Positions 21,326-31,073 of a stretch of 32,063 nt of DNA are shown here, in pieces. The DNA is from an uncultured Ruminococcus sp. (GTDB taxonomy: Bacteria > Bacillota > Clostridia > Oscillospirales > Ruminococcaceae): the NCBI GenBank assembly GCA_947176345.1, contig CAMWQI010000009.1:1-32063 (forward strand), read 5' to 3'. How positions within the stretch are numbered: position 1 is the first letter of the stretch; every line of letters begins with the position of its first letter. Made by a program: the position numbers and the translations under genes. A model generated the notes under the pieces. The model had not been told where the DNA came from. It made no database searches and saw nothing but the letters and a program-made list of their open reading frames with translations.

Positions 21326-22653
21326 TAACTTATCACCTCTCCGATTAAATCATAATCAAGTGTATCAGTAATTTTTACTTTCACGTATTCCCCGACAGCA
21401 AGCGGATTTTCAGATGTAAAGAAAATTTTTCCGTCTATGTCGGGAGCGTCCATTGCAGTACGTCCGAACCAGCATTCAGCAAGGCGGTCAAAACCCTCAA
21501 TAACTGTTTCAAATACCTTGCCCATAAGTTTTTCATTGTTTGCAGCACTTATCATCATCTGCTGTTCCATGATAATATCCGCACGATGATTTTTTATTTC
21601 GTCGTCAATCTGATTATCAAATTCCGAAGCTTTTGTACCTTCTTCCTGTGAGTATGCAAAACAACCAAGTCTGTCAAAACGGACTTTTTGTACAAATTCT
21701 GATAATTCCGTAAATTGTTCATCAGTTTCAGACGGAAAACCTATTATAAGAGTTGTACGAAGAATTACATTCGGAATTTTTTCCCTTATATGCGTGAAAA
21801 GATTTTCCAGACTTTCACGGTCACCCCACCTGTTCATGCGGTCAAGGATTTCACCGTTGCAGTGCTGTATCGGAATTTCAAGATACTTGACAAGTTTTTC
21901 TTCACTGGCAATAGTTTCAAGTAATTCGTCGGTTATTCTCTCCGGATAGCAGTATAATGTACGTATCCAGTGAATGCCATCAATTTTACATAAACGGCGG
22001 AGAAGTTCCGGCAGTTTTGACTCACCGTATAAATCCTCACCATAGCGTGATGTGTCCTGTGCAATTACTATCAGTTCTGTAACACCGTTTTCTGCAAGCC
22101 ATTCAGCCTCTTTTATAACGTCCTCCATGGGAACACTACGGAATTTTCCTCTTATCTGAGGAATGGCACAATAAGTACAGCAGTTTGAACAGCCCTCCGC
22201 AACTTTGAGATATGCAAAAAACGGCAGTGTTGAAATAATTCTTTCGCCTGTAAGTTCCGCATCAAGTTTAGGTGCAAAATTAATGTATCTTTCGTCTTTC
22301 ATTACGTGGTCAAGTACATCAACAATATCCTTGTTGTTTCCTATTCCTATAACTGCATCAGCTTCCGGAAAAAGTTCAGCGGTTTCTTCCTTGTAACGTT
22401 CCGTGAGACAGCCCGTAATTACGATTTTTTTAATAGTACCCTCTTCTTTGAGTTTAGCCAGTTCGAGAATAGTCTCAATAGCTTCTTCTTTTGCAGACTG
22501 TATAAAACCACAGGTATTTACAACTGCAATATCAGAAAGCCCCGGCTCTGTCACGAGCTTATAACCATGACTTTTCAGCTTATACAGCATTCTTTCTGAA
22601 TCAACTAAATTCTTTGAACAGCCTAACGACACCATTCCAACTTTAACCGGCAT
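21325..22653 (-). CDS. rimO: Ribosomal protein S12 methylthiotransferase RimO
   Basis: A radical-SAM enzyme that adds a methylthio group to an Asp of ribosomal protein S12; 442 residues. The N-terminal UPF0004 domain has cluster cysteines at 12, 48 and 82 (G-C-S-K-N, N-T-C-G-F, T-G-C-L). The radical-SAM site C-x3-C-x2-C lies in A-E-G-C-S-N-C-C-T-Y-C. A-S-E-F-D and a TRAM domain close the protein. RimO rather than MiaB is supported by the V-S-L-G-C-S-K-N start. I chose the ATG at 22653, which has AGGAGG about 9 bases upstream inside the end of recX; an extension to 22677 lacks one. Confidence 0.95.
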   Translation of the reverse strand: MPVKVGMVSLGCSKNLVDSERMLYKLKSHGYKLVTEPGLSDIAVVNTCGFIQSAKEEAIETILELAKLKEEGTIKKIVITGCLTERYKEETAELFPEADAVIGIGNNKDIVDVLDHVMKDERYINFAPKLDAELTGERIISTLPFFAYLKVAEGCSNCCTYCAIPQIRGKFRSVPMEDVIKEAEWLAENGVTELIVIAQDTSRYGEDLYGESKLPELLRRLCKIDGIHWIRTLYCYPERITDELLETIASEEKLVKYLEIPIQHCNGEILDRMNRWGDRESLENLFTHIREKIPNVILRTTLIIGFPSETDEQFTELSEFVQKVRFDRLGCFAYSQEEGTKASEFDNQIDDEIKNHRADIIMEQQMMISAANNEKLMGKVFETVIEGFDRLAECWFGRTAMDAPDIDGKIFFTSENPLAVGEYVKVKITDTLDYDLIGEVIS

Positions 22654-22657
22654 ATTA

Positions 22658-23284
22658 TTAATCCTCCTGACAATCAAAATATTCTTTTACAGCATGGTTG
22701 ATTTCATCATAGCCGTAACCATACCTTACAAGTGAATTTTTGACTTTTTCTATTGATTTTCTGTCTTCCTTGTCTGTAAGCAGACGGACATATTTTGTTG
22801 ATATGAGATATGCGAGATTTTCCGGAAATCTTTCATTATAAATTTGTAAAGCGTCTTCCGCAATGTACTCACCTATACCTTTAAGAATTATCTCACGTTT
22901 TGCACGTTTCAGACCGTATTTTTTTCCCTCAACAAACCGTCGTGCAAGTTTTTCGGCATAACGTTCATCACTGATAATTCCGCATTCCTCAAGTTTTTTC
23001 ACGACAGCCTGACATAAATTTTCATTCTTATACGTTTTAACAAGTTTATCAAGCATTTCCTTAGCCGAATAGTCCCGATAATCAAGACAGTAAAGTGCAT
23101 ACTGATAAGCCCGCCTGAAATTCGAGGCATAAATTATTTTACGGAGTTCAGGGCGTTCAAGTTCAATGCCCTCACGCACCCCGAAATCCGCTATTATATC
23201 GGCGTGGAGATAGATTTTTTTTTCATTGTCTATCTCCACTTCAAAGGTAGTACCCTTGTAAATCCTTACAGAATTTATCTTCAT
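22658..23284 (-). CDS. recX: RecX family regulator of RecA
   Basis: A 208-residue helical protein that limits RecA filament extension. The RecX repeats are visible: Y-A-L-Y-C-L-D-Y-R-D-Y-S at 63-74, L-E-E-C-G-I-I-S-D-E-R-Y-A at 97-109, and G-L-K-R-A-K-R-E-I at 124-132. There is an N-terminal extension of about 60 residues, as in other Firmicute RecX proteins. The ATG overlaps the recA stop (TAATG), so it is coupled to recA, the expected arrangement. Position and motifs together make this secure. Confidence 0.93.
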   Translation of the reverse strand: MKINSVRIYKGTTFEVEIDNEKKIYLHADIIADFGVREGIELERPELRKIIYASNFRRAYQYALYCLDYRDYSAKEMLDKLVKTYKNENLCQAVVKKLEECGIISDERYAEKLARRFVEGKKYGLKRAKREIILKGIGEYIAEDALQIYNERFPENLAYLISTKYVRLLTDKEDRKSIEKVKNSLVRYGYGYDEINHAVKEYFDCQED

Positions 23285-24435
23285 TATTCTTCAGCTGGTG
23301 TGAACTCATCAAAATCCTCATCTATATCGTCGAGAATTTCTTTAGTATCATCTTCAGCAGAAACGTCTTCCGTTTTTTCAGATTTTCCGGATTTATCGAA
23401 TATTTCCGCCTGACGCGCTAAAATCTGGTCTTCAACTTCTTTCATGAGTTCCGGATTATTTTTAAGTAATTCCTTTACATTGTCGCGACCCTGTCCTAAT
23501 TTCTGGTCATTATAGCTGAACCATGAACCACCTTTTTTGATTATATCAAGTTCCACAGCCATATCAAGCACTTCACCAGTACGTGAAATACCCTGACCAT
23601 ACATCATATCAAATGTAGCCTCCTTAAATGGCGGAGCTACTTTATTTTTTACAACCTTACAGCGTGTAGATGCACCAATTATTTCACCGTTATTCTTGAT
23701 AACTTCACCTTTCCTTACCTCAATACGTACAGAAGCATAGAATTTCAATGCACGTCCTCCGGGGGTTGTTTCGGGATTACCATACATAACGCCGATTTTT
23801 TCACGAATCTGATTAATGAAAATAGCTACACAATTTGACTTTGAAATAGCACCGGTGAGTTTTCGCATAGCCTGTGACATAAGTCTTGCAAGCTGTCCCA
23901 CGTGCAAATCACCCATATCTCCATCTATTTCCGCACGGGTAGTCATAGCAGCTATTGAGTCGATAACAATGACATCAATAGCACCGGAACGGATAAGGGC
24001 TTCAGCGATTTCAAGTGCCTGCTCACCACTGTCGGGCTGTGAAACAAGCAAATCATCGGTATTTACACCAAGTGCCTTTGCATAATTAGGGTCAAGGGCG
24101 TGTTCAACGTCTATAAATGCAGCCTCACCACCGCGTTTCTGTGCCTGTGAGATTACTGAAAGTGCAACGGTAGTTTTACCGGAACTTTCAGGACCATAAA
24201 TTTCAACAATACGTCCCTTAGGCACACCACCTATGCCGAGTGCCATATCAAGACGCATAGAGCCTGTCGGGATAGCATCAACATTGAGAGTTTCAGTCTG
24301 TCCAAGACGCATTACAGCACCAGCACCATATTTCTTTTCAATCTGTTTCAATGCACTTTCAAGTGCAAGTTTCTTGTCATCCTTTGTTGCATTGCGTACA
24401 ACAGGTGCTTTTTTTGCGAGTTCCTTTTTAGCCAT
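23284..24435 (-). CDS. recA: Recombinase RecA
   Basis: The strand-exchange ATPase and SOS co-protease, 383 residues. Walker A G-P-E-S-S-G-K-T lies at 81-88. The A-L-D-P-x-Y-A-x-x-L-G-V and E-Q-A-L-E-I-A signatures, the L1/L2 regions (M-G-D[17 protein letters not shown]; [14 protein letters not shown]) and the core are all canonical. The last 45 residues are an acidic tail (D-I-D-E-D-F-D-E-F), which is known to modulate DNA binding. The N-terminal stretch before the core is slightly long and basic. No separate SOS box was seen directly upstream, because prmC overlaps the start; expression must come from an upstream promoter or one hidden in prmC. Confidence 0.99.
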   Translation of the reverse strand: MAKKELAKKAPVVRNATKDDKKLALESALKQIEKKYGAGAVMRLGQTETLNVDAIPTGSMRLDMALGIGGVPKGRIVEIYGPESSGKTTVALSVISQAQKRGGEAAFIDVEHALDPNYAKALGVNTDDLLVSQPDSGEQALEIAEALIRSGAIDVIVIDSIAAMTTRAEIDGDMGDLHVGQLARLMSQAMRKLTGAISKSNCVAIFINQIREKIGVMYGNPETTPGGRALKFYASVRIEVRKGEVIKNNGEIIGASTRCKVVKNKVAPPFKEATFDMMYGQGISRTGEVLDMAVELDIIKKGGSWFSYNDQKLGQGRDNVKELLKNNPELMKEVEDQILARQAEIFDKSGKSEKTEDVSAEDDTKEILDDIDEDFDEFTPAEE

Positions 24436-25247
24436 TATAAATCCTCCTGTTTCTGTGCCGTCACCGACCTGATAATTTTCTGTAGGTCACGGCTGAATGT
24501 TATATTTTTAAAATTGTTTTCCTTTAATATTTCCCCTACTTTTTCATGCTGATTGTCGCCAAATTCAAACATTATGTAACCACCGTTTTTAAGGGAATTT
24601 TTCCATAGCGGAATCATCTTTCTGTAGAAATCAAGACCATCTATACCACCAAAAAGTGCTATTTCCGGCTCAAAAGTGACTTCTTTCTGTAGAGTATTCA
24701 TTTCGTCATGTGTGAGATATGGCGGATTTGAAACTATTATATCAAGTCCGGAAAATTTTTCAGCAGTTTCAGTTTTCAGAACATCGGCATTGAATATCTT
24801 AATATCCGCATTATGAAGTTCGGCATTTGTTTTTATTATATCAACTGCTTTTTCCGAAATTTCAACTGCACTCACTTCTGAATAAGGTATTTCCTTACTC
24901 AAAACCACAGCTATGCAACCACTTCCGGAACACAAATCGGCTATTGCCGGACTGATTATATTATTTTTTCTGCATAAATTAATTATGTTTTCAATAAGTA
25001 ATTCAGTTTCCGGACGCGGTATAAGTACATTTTCATTGACTTTAATTTTATATCCATAAAATTCCCACTCTTTAAGAATATACTGCAACGGATAGCCCGC
25101 TGAACGTCTTTTTATCATATCAAGAATTTTTTCACGGTTTTCGTCCGGAAAATCCTCAAAGATACACTTTGTATCAAAATATGCAGACTCTATGCCGTTT
25201 TCCTTCATAATGGAAACACATTCACGGAAAAAATCATTATTTACCAT
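24435..25247 (-). CDS. prmC: Release factor glutamine methyltransferase
   Basis: Methylates the GGQ glutamine of peptide release factors RF1 and RF2; 270 residues. The SAM-binding D-L-C-S-G-S-G-C is at 104-111 and the catalytic N-P-P-Y at 174-177, preceded by I-V-S. The N-terminal helical domain ends with L-I-P-R-P-E-T-E, a PrmC hallmark. It starts inside the end of the DUF1385 gene (7-base overlap) with GGAGGACAA before the ATG, and its stop overlaps the recA start. DUF1385-prmC adjacency is common in Clostridia, where prfA usually follows; here recA takes that place. Confidence 0.95.
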   Translation of the reverse strand: MVNNDFFRECVSIMKENGIESAYFDTKCIFEDFPDENREKILDMIKRRSAGYPLQYILKEWEFYGYKIKVNENVLIPRPETELLIENIINLCRKNNIISPAIADLCSGSGCIAVVLSKEIPYSEVSAVEISEKAVDIIKTNAELHNADIKIFNADVLKTETAEKFSGLDIIVSNPPYLTHDEMNTLQKEVTFEPEIALFGGIDGLDFYRKMIPLWKNSLKNGGYIMFEFGDNQHEKVGEILKENNFKNITFSRDLQKIIRSVTAQKQEDL

Positions 25248-26161
25248 TTGTCCTCCGATTTATCTTCAGGAATACATTCCTTAAGAGCAGTTATTGCAAT
25301 TTCAATCATACTGTCATCTGGTTCACGGGTAGTTATTCTTTGCATGGCAAGTCCGGGAGCAGAAAGTATTCTTGTAAATAAATTATCATGATTTCCGGCA
25401 AGCCTTATGCACTCATAGGATATTCCCACTATAAGCGGAAGAAGTATCAGTGATGCAACTATTCTCTGCCATGTAACAGTGAACGGCACAAGGCACATAA
25501 CAAGTATACTTATTATAAGCACTATAAATATAAAACTTGTTCCGCATCTTTTATGAAAACGCGACTGTTTGCGGACGTTCTCTACAGTGAGTGGCAATTC
25601 CGCCTCATGACAGGCTATTGTTTTATGTTCCGCACCGTGATATTCATATTGTCGTCGTATGTCTTTCATAAGGCTTACAAGTGCCATATATCCCACAAAG
25701 ATAACTATTTTAACAATGCCCTCCAGTACGGAGCGTATTATTCTTTTTTCGGCAATGCTTGAAAAAAGTCCCACTATCCATTTAGGCAGAAACATGAAAA
25801 GTCCCACTGCCATAATTATTCCGACAAACGTTCCTATATACATTATTATATCGAATATTCCTGATTTTTCCTCTTCTGCTTTTTCCTCTTCAGTAAGCTG
25901 TTTTTCGGCGGACTTCATCATATATTTGTAGCCTCTCATCATTGACTCAACAAAGTTCACACAGCCTCTCACAAGCGGAGTCTTTTTATACCACGGAGCA
26001 TTCTTTCCGTTATTTTCTTCCCATGTTTCAAGGTCTATAGAGCCGTCGGGCAGTCGACAAGCCATAGCACCCTTATTTGGTCCTAACATCATTATGCCCT
26101 CAATAAGAGCTTGTCCGCCTATTTTTGACTTGAATTTTTCACCGGATTGTTTTTTTCCCAT
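25241..26161 (-). CDS. DUF1385 membrane protein, YqhQ-like
   Basis: A 306-residue protein with conserved N-terminal G-G-Q-A-L-I-E-G-I-M-M and M-A-C-R-L-P-D-G-S. Four hydrophobic segments lie near 104-126, 146-166, 210-230 and 234-250. The conserved polar block H-G-A-E-H-K-T-I-A-C-H-E lies at about 175-187, with R-F-H-K-R-C-G-T-S-F at 201-210; both are rich in His and Cys and could bind metal. The family (B. subtilis YqhQ) is widespread in Firmicutes but I know no settled function. The sequence is typical, not degenerate. It is in the middle of the large operon, 13 bases after the histidine kinase. Confidence 0.9.
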   Translation of the reverse strand: MGKKQSGEKFKSKIGGQALIEGIMMLGPNKGAMACRLPDGSIDLETWEENNGKNAPWYKKTPLVRGCVNFVESMMRGYKYMMKSAEKQLTEEEKAEEEKSGIFDIIMYIGTFVGIIMAVGLFMFLPKWIVGLFSSIAEKRIIRSVLEGIVKIVIFVGYMALVSLMKDIRRQYEYHGAEHKTIACHEAELPLTVENVRKQSRFHKRCGTSFIFIVLIISILVMCLVPFTVTWQRIVASLILLPLIVGISYECIRLAGNHDNLFTRILSAPGLAMQRITTREPDDSMIEIAITALKECIPEDKSEDKW

Positions 26162-26174
26162 AAATATTTATCTC

Positions 26175-27578
26175 CTATTGTGTTTTTGCCGGAAGTACAA
26201 TAGTAACAGTTGTACCTTTACCCTCACCGGCACTTGAAATATCCATAGTTCCCTCATGCATGGCAATAATTTCATCTGCAACCGCAAGTCCTATACCTGA
26301 ACCACGTCTTGTATGGTTTGCCTTATAGAATTTAGTCTTTACCTTTGACAAATCAGATTCTTTTATACCGCAACCCGTATCAGATACAGTGACTATAATT
26401 TTTCCGTCCGATTCAGAAGCGTTTATTGTGATTGTATCACCAGCCGACGAATATTTAACGGCATTGTCAATGACATTTATAAATACCTGTCGTATACGAT
26501 TTTTATCGCCGAAAACAAATGGTAACATTTCGGGGTCATTGTAGATTATTTTCATATTTTCCCGACGTGCCTTGTCGCTGTAAATCCATACAGCGTCACC
26601 AAGTTCAGCAAGTATATCCATATTTTCCGCCTGTAGCGTAAAATGTCCGCTTTGCATGCGTGAAAAGTCAAGGAGTTCTTCCACCATCTGTGAAAGCCTT
26701 TCCGTTTCATTGACGATAACACCTACACCCTTACGGACAGTATCAGGATTTGAGTCACTGTCAATCATGAGAGTTTCAGCCCAGCCCTTTATAGCTGTGA
26801 GAGGTGTACGGAGTTCGTGAGAGACAGATGATATAAATTCATTTTTCATAGCCTCTGTATTGGAAAGTTCATCAGCCATATGGTTTATGGCTGTGCATAA
26901 GTCACCTATTTCGTCGTTGCTGTTGCTGTTTATCCGCACGGAAAAATCACCTATAGCTATTTTTCGGGCTATACCGCTTATCTGCCGTATGGGCTTTACT
27001 ATAGAACCGGCAAAATAAAATCCCGTGATTATGACCATAAGTATAATCGCAAAACATACTATCGTTATTGCAATGGCACTTGTTTTTATATTGAGGTCAA
27101 TATCCGTGAGCGATGTGACCATTCGCACGGAACTGTATTCACTGCTGAAAGATGTTACCGGCATAGAAACTGCCATAATTTTTTCACCGCTGGGCATTTT
27201 TCCTACATAATAGCCCTCACCGTATTCCATAGCCTGTTCATAGTCGGGCATAAGTAAATTTTCGTCCGGTGAAAATCCCGATGACGTTAAAACCACACGT
27301 CCTTTTGAATTTATAGCCATGAGTTCTATTTTATCTTTTTCATTGAAAGTTTCAAGCATATTACGCATTTCAGCAGAAAAATTCGCTGAACTGTCCTGTG
27401 AATGCACACTTAAAACACTTGTTACAGCATTTATCTTTGACACAAGATATTGCCTTGCTGAACTATAGAAATAACTTTGTATTGCATATATGAATGCAAG
27501 GTCAAGCATAATCATTACCAGTACCACAACGCCTAAATTATTTATAATCCAGCGTTTAGTTATACTTTTTTTAGCCAT
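26175..27578 (-). CDS. Sensor histidine kinase (HAMP, HisKA, HATPase)
   Basis: Membrane sensor of 467 residues. Membrane helices at 11-33 and 166-190 enclose an extracytoplasmic sensor domain of about 130 residues. A HAMP domain covers about 190-242, and the phosphorylated His is at 254 in S-V-S-H-E-L-R-T-P-L. The N box lies at about 368-377 (N-V-I-D-N-A-V-K-Y), and ATP-lid glycines are at 400-405 (D-T-G-C-G-I) and 426-433. All catalytic residues are present. The ATG overlaps the response regulator stop by 1 base. The pair sits between a lipoprotein and a DUF1385 gene, a setting that may tie it to envelope or central metabolism; the signal is unknown. Confidence 0.95.
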   Translation of the reverse strand: MAKKSITKRWIINNLGVVVLVMIMLDLAFIYAIQSYFYSSARQYLVSKINAVTSVLSVHSQDSSANFSAEMRNMLETFNEKDKIELMAINSKGRVVLTSSGFSPDENLLMPDYEQAMEYGEGYYVGKMPSGEKIMAVSMPVTSFSSEYSSVRMVTSLTDIDLNIKTSAIAITIVCFAIILMVIITGFYFAGSIVKPIRQISGIARKIAIGDFSVRINSNSNDEIGDLCTAINHMADELSNTEAMKNEFISSVSHELRTPLTAIKGWAETLMIDSDSNPDTVRKGVGVIVNETERLSQMVEELLDFSRMQSGHFTLQAENMDILAELGDAVWIYSDKARRENMKIIYNDPEMLPFVFGDKNRIRQVFINVIDNAVKYSSAGDTITINASESDGKIIVTVSDTGCGIKESDLSKVKTKFYKANHTRRGSGIGLAVADEIIAMHEGTMDISSAGEGKGTTVTIVLPAKTQ

Positions 27579-28279
27579 TATTGTGTATCATTCCATTTAT
27601 AACCGTAACCCCATATAGTAATTATATATTTAGGGCTTGACGGTTCTTCCTCAATTTTCATGCGTATTCTTCTTATATTTACGTCAACTATTTTGTCGTC
27701 GCCGTAATAGCTCTCACCCCATATATGATTCAGAATGCTTGCACGGTCAAGAGCAGTATTTTTATTGTTCATGAAAAATTCAAGTATCTGATACTCAACC
27801 TGTGTAAGTTCAATGGGAACACCATTTTTAGTCACTGTACGACTTTTGAGATTAAGTGCAAATGGTCCTGACTCAATAAGAGACTGTTTTTCATTTTTTA
27901 TAAAGCTCATACATACACGCCTGTAAATAGCGTCAACTCTTGCGGTGAGTTCAGAGGGTGAGAATGGCTTTGTTATATAATCGTCCGCACCAATCATAAG
28001 ACCACTTACCTTGTCCATTTCCTGTGTACGTGCCGTAAGCATTATTATGCCTATTGTGGAACTCTTTTCACGGATTTTCTTACATACTGTGAAACCGTCT
28101 ATTCCGGGCATCATTATGTCAAGAAGAACAATGTCAAAATTTCCGTGTTCCATTTCAAAAGTTTTCAGTGCAGCTTCGCCACAGTCAACATCAACAACAT
28201 CATAGCCAGCACGTTTAAGATTTATAACAACAAATTCACGGATAGTCGATTCGTCCTCACATATAAGTATACGTTTCAA
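27578..28279 (-). CDS. OmpR/PhoB-type response regulator
   Basis: A 233-residue transcription factor. The receiver has acidic pocket residues at 8-10 (E-D-E), the phosphorylated Asp at 54 (L-L-D-I-M-M-P-G), Thr at 82 and Lys at 104 (T-K-P-F). The winged-helix output domain spans about 132-230, with L-T-Q-V-E-Y-Q-I-L and V-D-V-N-I-R-R-I-R-M-K-I, ending G-Y-G-Y-K-W. The start is a TTG at 28279: AAGGAG lies about 11 bases upstream and no ATG is near. It is encoded directly before the histidine kinase. The regulon is not known; autoregulation is common in this family. Confidence 0.95.
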   Translation of the reverse strand: MKRILICEDESTIREFVVINLKRAGYDVVDVDCGEAALKTFEMEHGNFDIVLLDIMMPGIDGFTVCKKIREKSSTIGIIMLTARTQEMDKVSGLMIGADDYITKPFSPSELTARVDAIYRRVCMSFIKNEKQSLIESGPFALNLKSRTVTKNGVPIELTQVEYQILEFFMNNKNTALDRASILNHIWGESYYGDDKIVDVNIRRIRMKIEEEPSSPKYIITIWGYGYKWNDTQ

Positions 28280-28306
28280 AATATTTTCAGCTCCTTTTTA
28301 AAAAAA

Positions 28307-29617
28307 TTACTCTCTGCACCTGAAACCCACAGCCACATCGCCCTCCGTAATAGAAAGACCATCTGTGTTATCGTTTTTATACGGTATATAGGAAAGATAT
28401 GCCGATTCACCTTTAGTTTTCAGGAGCATATAGCCATTAGAAAGCCTGTCTTCTATAGACGGCGGGTCAGTGGCAAAATAAATCCTCAATAATTCTCTTC
28501 CGGCTTTTCCGTCCTCATATGAACAGAAAACTATTTCATCATTTATAAAATCATGCTTTACTGTGACATGGTTTTCCCATTTTTCAGGGAACACAAATAT
28601 ATAACTGTCATTTATACTGTAATATGATGTATATTTTTTTTCAAGTTTATTGTTTCTTCCCACAAAAAACCATTCAGTCGTTTTCATCTGTTCACTTTCG
28701 GAAACGTCTTCATAGCCTAAGGAAATAGTTTGTACAGGTATTTCAAGAATGCCATCGCCATCAACATCAAATGAAGTACAACCTGTAGGTCTTACCGTAA
28801 AAGCCGACTCATCAGCGGTAGAAAAGACTTTTTTCAGATTTGTGTTATCCATATAAATTATATCCGTTTGGATAAGTCCAGTACCCGTGACCGCATCTAT
28901 ATAAAGACCCGTGCGGTCGTCGTCAATTTTTCCATAGTTAAGACTGTCAAATTCTGTAAAATTTCCGCTGAGATTACAGCTATACCGGTAGTAAAGACCA
29001 TCTTCTTTCAGTTTGAATGCCTGTGCAGATGCTGTACCACCAGCAGATGCACCCGACAATAACAAAAACTCATTTTCATTGTCTTTGTCAAGGTCGGTAA
29101 CATCTATAAATGAATATGATTCGGAAAAAGTTTCTTCTATATTTCCGTCAATATAGTTGTATATGGAAACATTTTTTTCTGAACGGTTTATCAGACTGCT
29201 TCCGATAATGAGATTAGTGCGGTCATTAGAGCCTAACTTTGAAATCATGACTTTTTCAATTTCCGCACCTTTTGCCGGTGTATCGCATACTGAACGCCAC
29301 TTGCCGTCTGAACGGTCAAGAATATTTATCCTCAAAGTATTTTCTTCAAGTGCAATACTGTTTTTTTCATAGAATACAACTGCTTCATTGCCACCGTCAC
29401 CGTCTATATCATCAATGATAAAAGCAGACAAATATTTTCCGGTTTTAGGGTATTTAAGGCTTATTGAAGTACCCGTTGCATCTGTGAGTGCACTGTAAAT
29501 CTGTTCCTGTTCAACGCTAAGTTTAGGCGGTGACATCAGATTATCTATACTTGAACTGAATGCACAGCCCGTAAGCAGTATAACCAGTGGAAAAACAAAT
29601 AATTTAAGAATTTTCAT
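28307..29617 (-). CDS. Lipoprotein with FG-GAP/VCBS-like calcium-binding repeats
   Basis: A 436-residue lipoprotein with lipobox L-T-G-C (Cys 18). Three D-x-D-x-D-G-type loops typical of FG-GAP/VCBS propellers are visible: D-D-I-D-G-D-G-G-N-E, D-L-D-K-D-N-E-N-E, and F-D-V-D-G-D-G-I-L-E. They suggest a beta-propeller facing outside that binds calcium. It overlaps the citrate synthase stop by 4 bases (ATGA) and precedes the response regulator by 27 bases. A role as signal input for the adjacent two-component pair is an inference from the operon; no close family is recognised. Confidence 0.85.
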   Translation of the reverse strand: MKILKLFVFPLVILLTGCAFSSSIDNLMSPPKLSVEQEQIYSALTDATGTSISLKYPKTGKYLSAFIIDDIDGDGGNEAVVFYEKNSIALEENTLRINILDRSDGKWRSVCDTPAKGAEIEKVMISKLGSNDRTNLIIGSSLINRSEKNVSIYNYIDGNIEETFSESYSFIDVTDLDKDNENEFLLLSGASAGGTASAQAFKLKEDGLYYRYSCNLSGNFTEFDSLNYGKIDDDRTGLYIDAVTGTGLIQTDIIYMDNTNLKKVFSTADESAFTVRPTGCTSFDVDGDGILEIPVQTISLGYEDVSESEQMKTTEWFFVGRNNKLEKKYTSYYSINDSYIFVFPEKWENHVTVKHDFINDEIVFCSYEDGKAGRELLRIYFATDPPSIEDRLSNGYMLLKTKGESAYLSYIPYKNDNTDGLSITEGDVAVGFRCRE

Positions 29618-30990
29618 ATTTCATGAGTATAGGCGGACTCTCTTTCAGATAATTTTACATATGGCTTTCCTTTTGCAATAGCCTTGTATGCCGGACGGAT
29701 AATTCTGTTTCCGGTTATAATTTCTTCCATACGGTGTGCAGACCAACCAGCCATTCTTGCAACTGCAAAAAGTGGTGTGAAAAGTTCGTCCGGAATGTCC
29801 AACATTCTATATACAAGTCCGGAATACATATCAACATTTGCACACATTGTCTTTGTACTTCCCTTTACCTCTGAAAAAATCTCCGGTGTGAGACGTTCAA
29901 CAGTTTCAAGGAGACGGAACTCTGCCTCAATTTCCTTACCCTTAGCAAGTTCAAAAGCCTTTCTCTTGAGAATAACTGCACGTGGGTCAGAAACAGTATA
30001 CACAGCATGACCCATACCATAAATAAGCCCTGAACCGTCATTAGCCTCACGACGTATGGTTTTACGCATATAATCGGCAACTTCGCCCTCATCATTCCAG
30101 TTTCTTATATTTGCCTTGAAATTATCAAGCATATTAATAACCTGTATATTAGCACCACCGTGACGGAAACCTTTCAACGCACTTATAGCAGAAGAATATG
30201 CAGAATAAGGGTCTGTGCCGGAAGATGTAAGCACACGACACGTAAATGTAGAGTTATTACCACCACCGTGTTCTGCCTGTAACATCAACAGACAATCAAG
30301 CATTTTTGCCTCATCGTCAGTATATTGCCTATCCGGACGTAAAAGCGAAAGTATACACTGTGCTGTATTTTCTTCATAGTTTATGGGGTGCATAATCATA
30401 CTCTGATTATCGAATACACGCCTTTTTACCTGATATGCTGCGGACATTATAACGGGAAGTTTTGCCATAAGTCCTATAGCAGTACGCATTTCAGTTTCAA
30501 GGCTTTTATTTTCGCACTCATCGTCATAGGAATATAGTGCAAGCACTGAACGTGAAAGTTTATTCATTATATTTCTGGACGGTGCTTTAAGTATCATATC
30601 TTCAACAAAACCACTGGGCAAATCACGCCTTAATGAAATATATGCATTAAACTGTGAAAGTTCCTTTTCTGTCGGCAGATGTCCGAAAAGCAGTAAAAAA
30701 ACTGTCTCTTCATAGCCGAAACGGTTTTCTTCCTCAACGTTTCTGACAAGGTCATTTATATTATATCCTCTGTAGATAAGTTCACCAGGTATAGCCTCTA
30801 CTTCACCTTCGTTCAGCACATAGCCGTGAACATTACATATATTTGTTATTCCGGCAACAACACCTGTGCCATCACTGTTACGAAGCCCCCTCTTGACGTG
30901 GTATTTATCATAAAGAGACGGTGATATACTGGCATTTTCAACCAGTTCACTGCATAAATTTTTAATATTAAAACCCGACATTATTGGCAT
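29614..30990 (-). CDS. Citrate synthase
   Basis: Joins acetyl-CoA and oxaloacetate to make citrate; 458 residues, cytoplasmic. The active-site blocks are present: A-E-H-G-G-G-N-N-S-T-F, G-F-R-H-G-G-A-N, G-M-G-H-A-V-Y with the following D-P-R-A, and N-V-D-M-Y-S-G-L-V-Y near the end. An N-terminal extension of about 45 residues matches the long form found in Clostridia. In such fermentative bacteria it probably feeds 2-oxoglutarate and glutamate synthesis. The first gene of the large operon, it has AAGGAG 10 bases before the ATG at 30990; a second ATG three codons later is also possible. Citrate versus 2-methylcitrate synthase cannot be separated here. Confidence 0.93.
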   Translation of the reverse strand: MPIMSGFNIKNLCSELVENASISPSLYDKYHVKRGLRNSDGTGVVAGITNICNVHGYVLNEGEVEAIPGELIYRGYNINDLVRNVEEENRFGYEETVFLLLFGHLPTEKELSQFNAYISLRRDLPSGFVEDMILKAPSRNIMNKLSRSVLALYSYDDECENKSLETEMRTAIGLMAKLPVIMSAAYQVKRRVFDNQSMIMHPINYEENTAQCILSLLRPDRQYTDDEAKMLDCLLMLQAEHGGGNNSTFTCRVLTSSGTDPYSAYSSAISALKGFRHGGANIQVINMLDNFKANIRNWNDEGEVADYMRKTIRREANDGSGLIYGMGHAVYTVSDPRAVILKRKAFELAKGKEIEAEFRLLETVERLTPEIFSEVKGSTKTMCANVDMYSGLVYRMLDIPDELFTPLFAVARMAGWSAHRMEEIITGNRIIRPAYKAIAKGKPYVKLSERESAYTHEI

Positions 30991-31023
30991 ATCAACAACA
31001 CTCCTTAAATATATTCATACTTA

Positions 31024-31052
31024 ATTATACACCATATCGGGCGTTATGTCAA
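31024..31052 (-). promoter_or_regulatory. Consensus promoter of the eleven-gene citrate synthase-recA operon
   Basis: On the minus strand TTGACA (31047-31052) and TATAAT (31024-31029) are exactly 17 bases apart, about 33 bases before the citrate synthase ATG. No other clear minus-strand promoter was found down to 20342, so this may drive the whole run, although internal promoters hidden within coding sequence cannot be excluded. Confidence 0.85.
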
Positions 31053-31073
31053 ATACTTTAGTGTGAGGTAACT

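Noticed and set aside
30991-31073. Sigma-E-like promoter for the SpoIID gene
   Set aside because: Only loose matches such as ATATT and CATAT were found with doubtful spacing, so I do not list it as a feature.
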